A stretch of 64,000 bases of DNA from Pseudomonadota bacterium (GTDB lineage Bacteria > Pseudomonadota > Gammaproteobacteria > Ga0077536): contig JADJYF010000006.1 of the NCBI GenBank assembly GCA_016719885.1, positions 124,001 to 188,000 on the forward strand, read 5' to 3'. The notes under the pieces were generated by a model, which saw only the letters and a list, made by a program, of their open reading frames with translations, searched no databases and was not told where the DNA came from. Positions 55,514 to 64,000 of this stretch are shown piece after piece. Numbering within the stretch: position 1 is the first letter of the stretch; each line of letters begins with the position of its first letter. The translations under genes were made by a program, and so were the position numbers.

Positions 55514-56449
55514 CTACCAGTAGAAGAACACGGCGACCACGTGGCAGAACAACGCGGCCACAAGACCAATCGAAAGCGGCACGTGGAGATAGAGCCAGAA
55601 CGCGAGGCGCGACTGCAGCTGGATGTCACGCTGGATGCGTTCGACCATGGCGCGCTTGCGGGTGATGAGTTCGAACAGGCGCGTGATCTTCTCGAGACGC
55701 TCGGGCCCGCCGCCATCGGCGATCATGTGCTCGGCGAGGAAGGAGATCGCGGTGGCGTCCTGGTTCTCGAGGTTTTGCAGCTGCGGCACGCCGCGCGCGA
55801 CGCGCGCTTCGATCTTCTGTCGCACCGCGTCGAGGCTCTTGTTGATACCGGCGCTGGCCGAGCGTCGCGCCGGGTCACCGAACAGCTGCTCGAAGACCGA
55901 GCCACCGAGCACGGTTTCCTCGATCGACTGCAGCACCACCTTGTGTGCTTCCTTGTCGACCTCGTCGGCGAGCGTCAGGCATTCGCGGTCGAGCTCGGCG
56001 ACTTCCGAGATCATCGCTTCGCGGGTCAGGCCGGCGCGGTTGACCGCCAGTTCGCGCGGATAACCGACATACACGTACAGGCCATAGAAGCCGCTCAGCA
56101 CCACCAGCACGGTCAGCACGTAGGTCAGCGAGTGCACGTTCCAACCCAGTTGGAAACCGCTGTGCAGGGTGACGATGACGAGCAGGGACGCGCCGAGATA
56201 GATATGCGCCGACAGCCAGCCGACCAGGCGCCCGGTCGTACCGGAATAGCGGCGCTTGCGCACGCCGAACCATGCCAGCCAGCCGATCAGCGCGGCGCCC
56301 AGCGTGCCCAGCGTGTAGCCCAGCCAGGTGCCGCCGTTGGGCGGCTCGTGCGGTTGATGCAGGCCGTAGACCACGATTGCCAGCGCGCACAGCCCGGCGG
56401 CGACCTTGAGGTAGAAGAAGTTGCGGTAACTGACGTAGGACTCGTGCAT
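55514..56449 (-). CDS. Polytopic membrane protein with histidine-bearing helices, possible b-type cytochrome
   Basis: The 311-residue product has about four N-terminal helices (around 13-30, 43-62, 80-97 and 105-127), a long cytoplasmic helical region (about 140-275) and one last helix (about 284-309). Histidines sit inside or at the ends of helices: SAHIYLGASLLVIVTLHSGF and LYLHVPLSIGLVAALFCHVV. That spacing suits heme b ligation. I know no named family. Between the ferredoxin fusion and the FHA-decaheme protein, it is the natural membrane step for electrons, perhaps to or from quinone; this is inferred. Confidence 0.65.
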   Translation of the reverse strand: MHESYVSYRNFFYLKVAAGLCALAIVVYGLHQPHEPPNGGTWLGYTLGTLGAALIGWLAWFGVRKRRYSGTTGRLVGWLSAHIYLGASLLVIVTLHSGFQLGWNVHSLTYVLTVLVVLSGFYGLYVYVGYPRELAVNRAGLTREAMISEVAELDRECLTLADEVDKEAHKVVLQSIEETVLGGSVFEQLFGDPARRSASAGINKSLDAVRQKIEARVARGVPQLQNLENQDATAISFLAEHMIADGGGPERLEKITRLFELITRKRAMVERIQRDIQLQSRLAFWLYLHVPLSIGLVAALFCHVVAVFFYW

Positions 56450-56495
56450 GGCGGCGCCAGGGTTCAGAGGGGATTGCGCACGTTCAACGCGCGGC

Positions 56496-58907
56496 TCATC
56501 GCGCGATGGCCATGAATTCGGCGGGACTGACGCGTATCGCCGCGCCGGTCGGGCAGGCTCTCACGCAGGCCGGGCCGCCCGACTGGTCCTTGCACATGTC
56601 GCACTTGACCGCCTTCTTGGGCAGCGTCTTGTCTTCGCTGTGGAATTCCTCGCCCGGCGCCGGCCCCTGGCCGAACAGCAGCCACTTCCACAACGATGGC
56701 TTCTCGGTCTCGCCCTTGACCGCCATCTGGATCACGCCATAGGGACAGTTCTGTTCGCAGTTACCGCAGCCTATGCAGTTGTCGGCGATGTAGACCTCGC
56801 CTTCGGGCGTGCGGTGAATGGCATCCGGCGGACACTCCTTCATGCAATGCGGGTGTTCGCAATGACGGCACGAGGTCGGCACGTGCACGCTGGCGAAACT
56901 CGGGCCGGCGCGGCGGTCCAGCAGTGACGTGCCCTTGTGCGTATCGGCGCAGGCTTTTTCGCAGTTGTCGCAGCCGACGCACAGCGATTCGTCGATCAGC
57001 AGGACGTCGGTCGCTTCGCCGATGCCCTGCGCGACCAGGAATTCGATCATGTTGCCGGCATTGGCCTTGACGCCACGCAGGCGTGCGCTCGCCGACAGGC
57101 GCGCCTGCGCCTTGGCCTTCAGATCCGCCTCGAGATCGGGGAAGCAGGCCAAAAGTTCGCGGAACACCACGCCCGGCAATTCGATGGTCTCGGTGGCGAC
57201 CGCCGCGCGCACCGTGGCGGTACGCGGCGAATCGGTCAGCAAGGCCAGCTCACCGACGTAGTTGCCGGACGGCAGGTAGGCGATGACGATTTCACGCCCG
57301 CCGATCTCGTGGGCGATGGTGACCGAGCCCGAGCGCACCAGGTGCAGCGATTCGGCCGCGTCGCCTTCCTTGAACAAGGCGTCACCCGGCGCGAACTGGC
57401 GGATGCGTGCGGTGTGCGCGACTTCGATGAGATCGTCTTCCGGCACGTCCGGCGCGATGTGCATGCGGATGGCGCGCAGCAGGAAGGTCTCGTCGACCGT
57501 GCGGCGCACCGCTTCGACCGACTGGATGAGCTTGTTCATCGAACGCCTGGGCGTTTCGATCAGCACGCAGTCGTGACCGGCGACGATGGTGGCGGCGCGA
57601 CGCCGGCCGGAAATCAGGCTCATCTCGCCGAAGAACTTGCCGACCCCGAGCTCGACCGTGTGCGAAGGATCCTCGGGATCGATCTGGATGTGCACCGAGC
57701 CGCGCAATATCGAAAAGAAGGTGTTGGTGTAGTCGTTGATCTGCACCACCACTTCGCCCGGCGTCGGCGTGCGGATGTCGGAGTCGAGCAGGAATTCGCG
57801 CAGCTGCAACGGCGTCAAGCCGGCGAACAGCGGAATGTTGGAACGGATCTGCACGATCGCGAGGTTGACCTTGGTCAGACCCGGCACGCCGGCGAACTTG
57901 GCGCGCAACAGGCCTTCGTCGGCCGGCTCGACGTCACGCCCGCAGATGAACTCGACGACTTCGTAGCCCTGGTTGATGCACTGCTTGATCAGCGGGTAAC
58001 CGGCCAGCGCACCGATGATGTAGAGCCCCGGCACGTTGGATTCGTAGCGCGGCGACACCGATGGCACGGCCGCCGGATCGTCGCTCGGGAAGACCACGCC
58101 GCAACTTTCGACGAAGGCGCGCGGCGGCAAGGCGCCGAGACGCGCGACGATGCGATCGCACAGCACTTCGCTGACGCCGTCCTTGGTCTTGACTTCCAAG
58201 CGCAGACGTTTGCGCGACGGATGGCCATCGTCGAGCGCGCTCACGCTCTTGGGGCTGGCGTTGTACATGCAATCGAGCTGGCCGCTCTCGATACCGCGCA
58301 TGATGTCGCGCAGGTTGCCTTCCTTGGCGCGCGTGAACTCGTCACGGCGGTTGAGAATGATGACGCTGTTGTTGACGGCCAGCGCCAGCGCGTTTTCGAT
58401 GGCGGCGTCACCGGCGCCCACCACCACGATGGTCTCGCCCGAGTAGGCCTCGGGATCGTCGAGCTGGTACTGCACCTCGGGCAGGGTGTCGCCCGGCACT
58501 TCCATGCGTCGCAGGTTGCCCTGCAGGCCGATACCCAGCACCACGTGCTCGGCGCGCACTTCGCTGCCGTCGGCGAGCTTCAAGCGGAACTTGCCCTGCT
58601 CGCCTTCAATCGCCACCACTTCCGAGCGATAGCGCACGTTGGCACCGGACTTTTCCAGCCCCTGCTGCCAGGTCTTCAAGATACGTTCGCGCGTGCCGGC
58701 CTCGAAACTGATGGCGGCGCGCAAGGGCAGCTGGCCGGGTTCGGCCATCACGTGCTTGCCCTTCTGGTAACGGTAGATGGTGTTGGCGAGCTGCGGCGCG
58801 GCTTCCAGCAGGACGTGCGAAGTGCCGGTTTCGGCGGCGCGGGCGGCGGCGCTCAAACCGCCCGGCCCGGCGCCGACGATGGCGATGGTGTAACGTTCGC
58901 TGGCCAT
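56496..58907 (-). CDS. FAD/NAD(P) oxidoreductase - two cNMP-binding domains - 4Fe-4S ferredoxin fusion
   Basis: The protein has about 803 residues. Residues 1-330 form a thioredoxin-reductase-like flavoprotein: FAD motif GAGPGG (12-17), NAD(P) motif GAGDAA (163-168), and FAD-end LYIIGALAGYPLIKQ. The TrxR CxxC pair is absent. Residues about 350-470 and 490-605 are two cyclic-nucleotide-binding-like domains (GEMSLISGRRRAATI and GELALLTDSPRTATV, the second close to a canonical phosphate cassette). Residues 640-790 hold a ferredoxin module with cysteine clusters CVGCDNCEKAC, CRHCEHPHCMKECP, CIGCGNCEQNCP and CDMC..CVRACP. A cytoplasmic electron entry or exit module gated by a nucleotide or other ligand is likely. 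Confidence 0.88.
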   Translation of the reverse strand: MASERYTIAIVGAGPGGLSAAARAAETGTSHVLLEAAPQLANTIYRYQKGKHVMAEPGQLPLRAAISFEAGTRERILKTWQQGLEKSGANVRYRSEVVAIEGEQGKFRLKLADGSEVRAEHVVLGIGLQGNLRRMEVPGDTLPEVQYQLDDPEAYSGETIVVVGAGDAAIENALALAVNNSVIILNRRDEFTRAKEGNLRDIMRGIESGQLDCMYNASPKSVSALDDGHPSRKRLRLEVKTKDGVSEVLCDRIVARLGALPPRAFVESCGVVFPSDDPAAVPSVSPRYESNVPGLYIIGALAGYPLIKQCINQGYEVVEFICGRDVEPADEGLLRAKFAGVPGLTKVNLAIVQIRSNIPLFAGLTPLQLREFLLDSDIRTPTPGEVVVQINDYTNTFFSILRGSVHIQIDPEDPSHTVELGVGKFFGEMSLISGRRRAATIVAGHDCVLIETPRRSMNKLIQSVEAVRRTVDETFLLRAIRMHIAPDVPEDDLIEVAHTARIRQFAPGDALFKEGDAAESLHLVRSGSVTIAHEIGGREIVIAYLPSGNYVGELALLTDSPRTATVRAAVATETIELPGVVFRELLACFPDLEADLKAKAQARLSASARLRGVKANAGNMIEFLVAQGIGEATDVLLIDESLCVGCDNCEKACADTHKGTSLLDRRAGPSFASVHVPTSCRHCEHPHCMKECPPDAIHRTPEGEVYIADNCIGCGNCEQNCPYGVIQMAVKGETEKPSLWKWLLFGQGPAPGEEFHSEDKTLPKKAVKCDMCKDQSGGPACVRACPTGAAIRVSPAEFMAIAR

Positions 58908-58913
58908 GCCCGC

Positions 58914-60275
58914 CTACTTGAGCGCGGCCGCGAGGTTCTGCATCTCGCCGCTGAAGCGTGCTGGCTGGTAGGCGTTCTGATCGGCTAGTACGGTATAGAG
59001 CACCTTGATCTGGGCGGCGATGGCGCCGGCCTGGCTTTCGCTCCACTGCTTGGCGTCGGTGAGGCTGTCGGCCAGCGCATGTACGCCCATCACCGCCTGC
59101 TCGGCCGCGGCGAAATCGCGATAGTCACCGGCCACGCCGCCCTTCACCAGCGAATCTAGAATGGCGAGCGTTTCATCCTTGCTGAAGTTGTGCGCGCGCA
59201 CCGCGCCATCGACTTTCTTGACCAGCTCTTTCAAGGCATTGGCGGCGCTCATGGTCGCTTCGCGCGTGTCGGTACTGGCCTTGTGCAAGGCGAGCAGCGA
59301 CTTGTGCAAGTCTTCCGCCAGCGCCGGTTCAATGGCCCGGGTCAGGTACAGCAACATCAGCACGTGGGCATCGTTGATGCGCGGCACGCCGGGCGGCAGG
59401 CCGGTGGTCTCGCGCGGCGCCCAGCGCGGTTCGTTCATGGCGTGATGGCAGGCGTGGCAGTCGAAGAACGCGAACTCCGGCAGCGGCCCCTTGCCAGCCC
59501 ATTTGTCGCTGGTGAAGAGCTCGAAAGTACGCGCGGCCGCGGCGGTCTGGCCGATCGCCCACACCTGCACGTGGGGCGCGAGATGCTTGCGCTCGCGGTA
59601 ATCGGCGTCGACACGGTAATGCGCCGGCTGCAACAGGGTATAGGTGTCGAGTTCGAAGGACAGGCGCGGATGGCCGGCGCCCATCAGGCGATGGTTGGCG
59701 AACTTGTCCTGGGTGCCGAGATGGCAGGCCAGGCACAGGTTGGCGCGCGTCACCGGTTCTTCGGTGCGCACCATGCCGGCGCGGATGTTGTCTTCGCGGC
59801 TGGCTTCGCCGGTGACATGCTGGCCCAGCCACTTGGACGCCGGGCCGTGGCAGGATTCGCAACCGACGCCATCGGACAACTGGAAACGCTTGCCGCGCAC
59901 TTCGGCGGGCACGAAGGTCGCGTGACAGGTGAGACACTCCGGCGCGTTGGCGGCATTGTCGATGCCGAGATTGCGCGCGATGCGCTGGCCCTTGTCTTCG
60001 ATCAGCACGCGGTAGGCTTTCGAATGGGCATCGTCACGATGCCAGCTCAAGAACTCGGTCTGGCTGATGCGCGCATCGCCGACCGGGCGGCCGGCGCCGT
60101 GGCAGGTGGAACCGGCGCAGGTCACGACGCCGAGGTATTTCGGCGGACCGTCGGGGCTTTCTTCTGCGTACACCGTCAGCGCGCCCAGGCTCAGCAACAG
60201 CGTGAGCGCCACGCCCATGCCGCGCAGCGGCGCTCGCGTGGAAAGCCGTGACAAAAATGTTGCTGAACGCCTCAT
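58914..60275 (-). CDS. Pentaheme c-type cytochrome, c554-like (copy B)
   Basis: The 453-residue exported product has a signal peptide (hydrophobic MGVALTLLLSLGALTV, cut after VYA). It has four CxxCH sites (CLTCHATF, CESCHGPA, CLACHLGT, CHACHHAM) plus an atypical first site CAGSTCHG with four residues between the cysteines. Conserved GAGHPRLSFELDTY marks the c554-related fold. The C-terminal 150 residues are helical without hemes. It is about equal in length and layout to the next gene upstream, so the pair arose by duplication. The ATG at 60275 was chosen over a TTG at 60302. Confidence 0.85.
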   Translation of the reverse strand: MRRSATFLSRLSTRAPLRGMGVALTLLLSLGALTVYAEESPDGPPKYLGVVTCAGSTCHGAGRPVGDARISQTEFLSWHRDDAHSKAYRVLIEDKGQRIARNLGIDNAANAPECLTCHATFVPAEVRGKRFQLSDGVGCESCHGPASKWLGQHVTGEASREDNIRAGMVRTEEPVTRANLCLACHLGTQDKFANHRLMGAGHPRLSFELDTYTLLQPAHYRVDADYRERKHLAPHVQVWAIGQTAAAARTFELFTSDKWAGKGPLPEFAFFDCHACHHAMNEPRWAPRETTGLPPGVPRINDAHVLMLLYLTRAIEPALAEDLHKSLLALHKASTDTREATMSAANALKELVKKVDGAVRAHNFSKDETLAILDSLVKGGVAGDYRDFAAAEQAVMGVHALADSLTDAKQWSESQAGAIAAQIKVLYTVLADQNAYQPARFSGEMQNLAAALK

Positions 60276-60302
60276 TACTTCAATCCCGTGCGCATTGCGC
60301 AA

Positions 60303-61652
60303 TTACCTGGCCACGATGGCGGCGAGCTCGTCGAGCGCGGCGACAAATGTCTTGGCACGATAGCTCCGCTCGTCACCGACGGCGGCATATACCCCATCGA
60401 GTGCGTGACTGGCGCGCTGGTATTGCTCAGCGCTCAAGCCCTGTTGTTCGTAGTCGGCCGCGATCAAGGTCGCAAGCGCCATGGCGAGGCTTTCCGCCGC
60501 GCCGTAGGCCAGCGGCTGTTCGGCGCGGGCTTCGGCGAACAGGGCGCGCGTCACCGCCGCAAGGTCGCCGCTCTGCTCGCGCCGCGCGTTCATGGCATTA
60601 GCGAGCGTTGCCAGCCGAGCTTTAAGTTTTTCGATGGTGGCGTCGCGCTTGGCCGTGTCGAACAGCGCGCCCTGCAGCGCATGGCTGTCTTCGCGCAGGG
60701 CCACGACTTCACCCGGCGCGGCGAGCGTCGCCAGCGCGCGCAGCACCACCAGCGGCGCGTCGTTGAGACTGAGCGCGCCCGGCGCGGCGCCGGCACGCGG
60801 CTTGTGATCCGCGTCGACGGCTATCGGCCGATGGCAGGTCTGGCAATCGTAGTTGGCCAGCTCCGGGAACATGCCCTGCGCATGCGCGCTCTTGACCTGC
60901 GACAACAGCTGCCCGGCCGCATGCAGTTGCCCCGCCGCCCACAGCTCGAGATGCGAAGCCATGGGCTTGCGGCGCTTGTAATCGGCGTCCGCCAGGAAGT
61001 GGTATGGCTGCAGGCTGCCATAGGTGTCGAGTTCGAAACGCAGGCGCGGATGACCGGCGCCGTACAGGGTGTGACCGAGCATGCGCTTGTCGTCGCCCTG
61101 GTGGCAGGACAGGCACAGGGCGGCACGCGGCGCGGCCTGGTCGGTCGGGTACATGCCCGCCGCGACGTTGCCGGCGTGCTGCGCGGTGGGCTGCACGTGG
61201 GCCGACAGGAACTGGCCACCCGGACCATGACAGGATTCACAGCCGACGCCATTTTCGAGGCTGAACTTCGGCCCGCGCTGCGCGGCCGGCACGTAGGTGG
61301 TATGACAGGTGAGGCACTGCGGCGCCTGGGTCGCGTCGTCGATACCGAGCTTGTTGGCGATGGCGCGCCCGGCGTCGCTGGTCAGGGACGTGAAAGCCTT
61401 GGCGTGTTTGTCGTGGGCCTGCCAGATCAGACGTTCCTTCATCGACACCGTGGCGTTGCGCCAGGCCTCGGGCGAGGCATGACATTCGCTCGAGCCGCAG
61501 GTCTCGACACCGACGAAGCGCGCCTCGCGGTCGGCAGGCAAGCTCGGCAGTGCCTCGCCCGCCCGCGCCGGCATTGCCGCCAGCAATACGAGCAGCGCGA
61601 GGGCGCCACACTCACGCGCGATGCGAGCTCTCGATTTTGCTTCGGCCACCAT
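60303..61652 (-). CDS. Pentaheme c-type cytochrome, c554-like (copy A)
   Basis: The 449-residue exported product has a signal peptide (LALLVLLAAMPARAGEA) and the same heme layout as its neighbour: CGSSECHAS (four residues between cysteines), then CLTCHTTY, CESCHGPG, CLSCHQGD and CQTCHRPI. GAGHPRLRFELDTYG is shared. Heme spacing and the heme-free helical C-terminus are conserved between the two, while overall identity looks moderate. It starts 2 bases after the barrel protein gene. A periplasmic electron carrier is the simplest role. Confidence 0.85.
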   Translation of the reverse strand: MVAEAKSRARIARECGALALLVLLAAMPARAGEALPSLPADREARFVGVETCGSSECHASPEAWRNATVSMKERLIWQAHDKHAKAFTSLTSDAGRAIANKLGIDDATQAPQCLTCHTTYVPAAQRGPKFSLENGVGCESCHGPGGQFLSAHVQPTAQHAGNVAAGMYPTDQAAPRAALCLSCHQGDDKRMLGHTLYGAGHPRLRFELDTYGSLQPYHFLADADYKRRKPMASHLELWAAGQLHAAGQLLSQVKSAHAQGMFPELANYDCQTCHRPIAVDADHKPRAGAAPGALSLNDAPLVVLRALATLAAPGEVVALREDSHALQGALFDTAKRDATIEKLKARLATLANAMNARREQSGDLAAVTRALFAEARAEQPLAYGAAESLAMALATLIAADYEQQGLSAEQYQRASHALDGVYAAVGDERSYRAKTFVAALDELAAIVAR

Positions 61653-61654
61653 GT

Positions 61655-63292
61655 TCAGAATTTCAGGCGCAACTCGGCACGAATGCCGGCCAGGTCTTGT
61701 TCGTGTTCACGGACACCGTAGATGGCGTCGGTGCGGAAGATCCAGGCTTTCGATAGCGGCCGCTGGTAGCGCGCGCCGAAGGCCAGCTGGTGGCCCTTGG
61801 CGATGCGATCCGGATCGTTGTCGCGACCGAGCGGATTCAGGCCCGCCACTTCGAACACCACCTGCTGATCGAGATTGAACAGGTATTCCACGCCGATGGC
61901 GCCGCCATAGGTATCGTTGGCGGTGTCGTCGAGTTTCGGAAAACCGGTCAGGCCGTCGGTCTCGAAGTTGATGCCGGTGTTCTTGAGCACGCCGCCGGCG
62001 CCGAAGTCGCGCGCCAGCGACTGCGGCTTCTTGGAACCGACGAAGAAGTTGGCGTAGGGCACCAGCGTCAGCGGCTTGTGCGTGATCAGCGAGTTCTCCA
62101 TCAGGAACAGCCAGCCATCGGCGGTCTTGGCGAAGCCCGGTCCCGGGTCCTGGTTGAAGTTGTAGATCACGCGCAGCGAGTTGGAGACCTTGCCGAACCA
62201 GCGCTTGGTCACCGCCGCCGTGAGGTTGTGATAGCTGAAGTCGGCGCCGAAGGGATTGCGCGTATCGTCGGTGTAGCCGTAACCCGCCTCGATGTACATG
62301 GCGCGGGTTTCGATGAAGACCGCGGTGCCATAGATGTTGACGCCGTGATCGTCCTGCAGCTTGCCCTTCAACTGCGACTTGGTCGTCACCCGGTCGGCGC
62401 CGCCGAAAAAGGTGATGTCCATGTTGGAGATGTCGAGCAGGCGGCTGTTGAGGGCCGGCAGCGTGATGGCGCCGCCGAGGATGGCGTCGTCCATCCAGAT
62501 GCCGTTCTGCAGCACCATGGGCGTCAGGCCAATGGCGATCGGAATATCGTGCAGGTTGTATTCGTCGGTGATGCCGGCCGCGATCTGGCCCAGATCGCCT
62601 TCGAAGAACAGCGACTCGGGCGTGGCATCGAGCAGGATCTCGTGATCGCCGAAGCGGTCGCGCTGGTTGCCGCCGAATTCGACGCGCGTCACGCGGCCGA
62701 CCTTGTTGCGGTCCAGCGGGCGCAGGAAGGCGTGAATGCGCTCGGTGGCGGTGAGGCGCAGATCGATATCGAGATTGAGGCGCGCCGCCATGTTGGCGGT
62801 GTCGACCTTGCCGTTGTCGTTGTAGGCGGTGCCGAGGCGGAAATCGCCGTAGACCAACAGCTGCGGCCGCGCCGGGTTCTTGTCGCCGAAGATGGTGATG
62901 CCGTTGCCTATCGGGCCCGACTGGTACATGGGGTAACCCCATTCAATCGGCGGGCGCGGGCCGATGACGGCACGCTTGTTGCCGTAGATGGCGAGCTGCG
63001 CCTCGACATCGTAGGGTTTGTCGGCATAGCTCGGATCGGGGCCGAACAATTCACGGCTGACCTCGGCGGCCTGCGCCTCGGGCGACATCTCCACCGGCTT
63101 TTTCGCTTCGTGGTCCTTGCCGTGGACTTCACCGCCCGCCGGTTCCGGCACCGCCGGCAGGCTGGGGCGCTCGGGTTCGGCGCTGCGACGCGGCAGTTCG
63201 GCGTGGGCACTCGCGCCGGCCACGCAGGCGACGAGCGCCATGGCGAGCGCCTTCACGCGCAGCGCTCCAGGAGTGTACTGACGGCTGCTCAT
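61655..63292 (-). CDS. Outer-membrane beta-barrel (porin-like) protein of the redox operon
   Basis: The 545-residue product has a signal peptide (LRVKALAMALVACVAGASAHA), a proline- and charge-rich linker (about 30-80), and then many alternating amphipathic strands (for example LLVYGDFRLGTAYNDNG and NSLRVIYNFNQ). It ends in RAELRLKF with the C-terminal aromatic residue typical of outer-membrane barrels. There is no heme motif. Its place directly before two multiheme cytochromes recalls porin-cytochrome conduits, but it could instead be a substrate porin. The start overlaps the preceding stop by four bases (ATGA). Confidence 0.75.
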   Translation of the reverse strand: MSSRQYTPGALRVKALAMALVACVAGASAHAELPRRSAEPERPSLPAVPEPAGGEVHGKDHEAKKPVEMSPEAQAAEVSRELFGPDPSYADKPYDVEAQLAIYGNKRAVIGPRPPIEWGYPMYQSGPIGNGITIFGDKNPARPQLLVYGDFRLGTAYNDNGKVDTANMAARLNLDIDLRLTATERIHAFLRPLDRNKVGRVTRVEFGGNQRDRFGDHEILLDATPESLFFEGDLGQIAAGITDEYNLHDIPIAIGLTPMVLQNGIWMDDAILGGAITLPALNSRLLDISNMDITFFGGADRVTTKSQLKGKLQDDHGVNIYGTAVFIETRAMYIEAGYGYTDDTRNPFGADFSYHNLTAAVTKRWFGKVSNSLRVIYNFNQDPGPGFAKTADGWLFLMENSLITHKPLTLVPYANFFVGSKKPQSLARDFGAGGVLKNTGINFETDGLTGFPKLDDTANDTYGGAIGVEYLFNLDQQVVFEVAGLNPLGRDNDPDRIAKGHQLAFGARYQRPLSKAWIFRTDAIYGVREHEQDLAGIRAELRLKF

Positions 63293-64000
63293 TTGACTTC
63301 GAACTCCGCCGCCTGCGGATGAATGTCGATCATCCATTCGTTGATCGATTGCTCCATGTCGACGGTCGCGCCGACGAACTTCATGAAATAGATCGGCTCG
63401 GCGCGGCTGCGCATGCGCGACTGGATCTTGTACTTGCCAGGCTTGCTCAAGGCCGACGCCGGGATCGTGTAATTCACGTCACGCGCGGCGAGCGGCGGCA
63501 GGCTGCGGCCTTCCATGCGGATGAACGGCGGATGGTTGAGCACCGTGGTGGGCACGCCCGGCGGACGGATGTGCGGGATCTGGTCGATATCGAAGTTGAC
63601 CGGCAGGTACATCTCGCGGTCCGTGCCCTTGACGTTGGTGGTCAGGAACTTGGTCTGCAGGTTGAACAGCTGCTTGTCGAACGGCACCTTGCCCTGCGCC
63701 ACTTCCAGCGAGTGGATGTCGGCCATGTCGCCATTGCCGTCGACGTAACCCGATTCCCACACGCGCTGGCCATCGGGATCGATGACCGCGACGTTGAACC
63801 ACAGCTCGGGCTGCGCGCCCAGCGAACCGGATGGCAGGTTGTGGCCCTTATCGACGTTGGTGACGGTGTAATGCAGCTTGAGCTTGCTGCCGGCCTTGAG
63901 GTCGCTGTCGAAGAACGGCCCGTCGATCTTCATGGAGTTTTCCATGATCTCGATGCGCGAACGCTTCTTGTCGTTGAGCAGTTTTTCGTTCAGGGAAACG
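63289..64000 (-). CDS. C-terminal part of a probable multiheme cytochrome-type protein, cut by window edge
   Basis: About 236 C-terminal residues are visible, beginning inside the window edge with SLNEKLLNDKKRSRIEIM; the 5' part is missing. The visible part is a beta-rich domain with VDKGHNLPSGSLGAQPELWF and WESGYVDGNGDMADIHS. Such domains end many multiheme cytochromes of the c554/NapC-associated kind. No CxxCH is present in the visible part, so heme content is inferred. Its stop overlaps the start of the barrel gene, making it the upstream member of the same operon. Confidence 0.6.
   Translation of the reverse strand, partial: VSLNEKLLNDKKRSRIEIMENSMKIDGPFFDSDLKAGSKLKLHYTVTNVDKGHNLPSGSLGAQPELWFNVAVIDPDGQRVWESGYVDGNGDMADIHSLEVAQGKVPFDKQLFNLQTKFLTTNVKGTDREMYLPVNFDIDQIPHIRPPGVPTTVLNHPPFIRMEGRSLPPLAARDVNYTIPASALSKPGKYKIQSRMRSRAEPIYFMKFVGATVDMEQSINEWMIDIHPQAAEFEVK

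Noticed and set aside
61655..63292. Assignment of the barrel protein as MtrB
   Set aside because: The N-terminal CxxC typical of MtrB is not seen and the neighbouring cytochromes are pentaheme c554-like rather than MtrA-like, so only porin-like is supported.

Overview
The window is a high-GC, gene-dense stretch of a proteobacterial chromosome. The left edge has the order spoT end - ridA - recG - ubiA, which is typical of Gammaproteobacteria. UbiA also implies ubiquinone respiration. Acyl-CoA, ketone-carboxylase and CoA-transferase genes and many dispersed palindromes suggest a free-living, metabolically versatile gammaproteobacterium, perhaps an uncultured environmental lineage. The genus cannot be named from what is visible.

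Layout. 0-10 kb: housekeeping genes (spoT, ridA, recG, ubiA), a tiny membrane peptide beside a short PuuD-like membrane protein, a luciferase-like oxidoreductase, and an RND efflux adaptor/permease pair. 9.9-15.5 kb: an apparently acquired block holding a large RHS/YD-repeat gene. Its AT-rich 3' side contains remnants of a metalloprotease-type toxin tip and of a small exported protein, and the block has replaced the natural end of the RND permease. 15.6-21.5 kb: a Sel1-repeat gene broken by one in-frame TAG, then a + strand run of vanZ-like, CaiB-type CoA-transferase, GGCT-like, DUF488, AhpD-like and a PBP4-type peptidase gene. 21.5-36.3 kb: mixed metabolism (PatB lyase, SDR, acetolactate synthase-like enzyme, SAM hydroxide adenosyltransferase, acyltransferase, HAD hydrolase, kinase-like protein, amidohydrolase, AraC regulator) and a DUF2235 lipase-like/GH19 lysozyme-like pair. 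36.5-52.1 kb: two acetone-carboxylase-type systems. The first is acxC-acxA-acxB followed by acetoacetate-CoA ligase, enough to turn acetone plus CO2 into acetoacetyl-CoA. The second is a divergent tetR with a HyuA/HyuB pair whose HyuB carries the small zinc-ribbon subunit fused at its C-terminus. A 16-bp palindrome between tetR and the second pair recurs twice upstream of the first operon, so one regulator may control both. 53.8-64 kb: a compact minus-strand redox operon. In transcription order it has a cut multiheme-associated protein, an outer-membrane barrel protein, two paralogous pentaheme cytochromes, a FAD/NAD - double cNMP - ferredoxin fusion, a polytopic membrane protein with histidine-bearing helices, and an FHA domain fused through one membrane helix to a decaheme cytochrome. 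This is the best candidate for an undescribed system.

Repeats run through the window. A 22-bp palindrome (REP1, core GTGCGAATGAATTCGCAC) occurs singly or in inverted pairs, and three genes take their TAG stop from it. A second family (REP2, core GTCAGACTGAAGTCTGAC) includes a four-copy 32-bp tandem array, and one copy supplies the stop codon of an AraC gene. One 160-bp element has 24-bp terminal inverted repeats. I saw no rRNA gene, tRNA gene, intact insertion sequence or CRISPR array.
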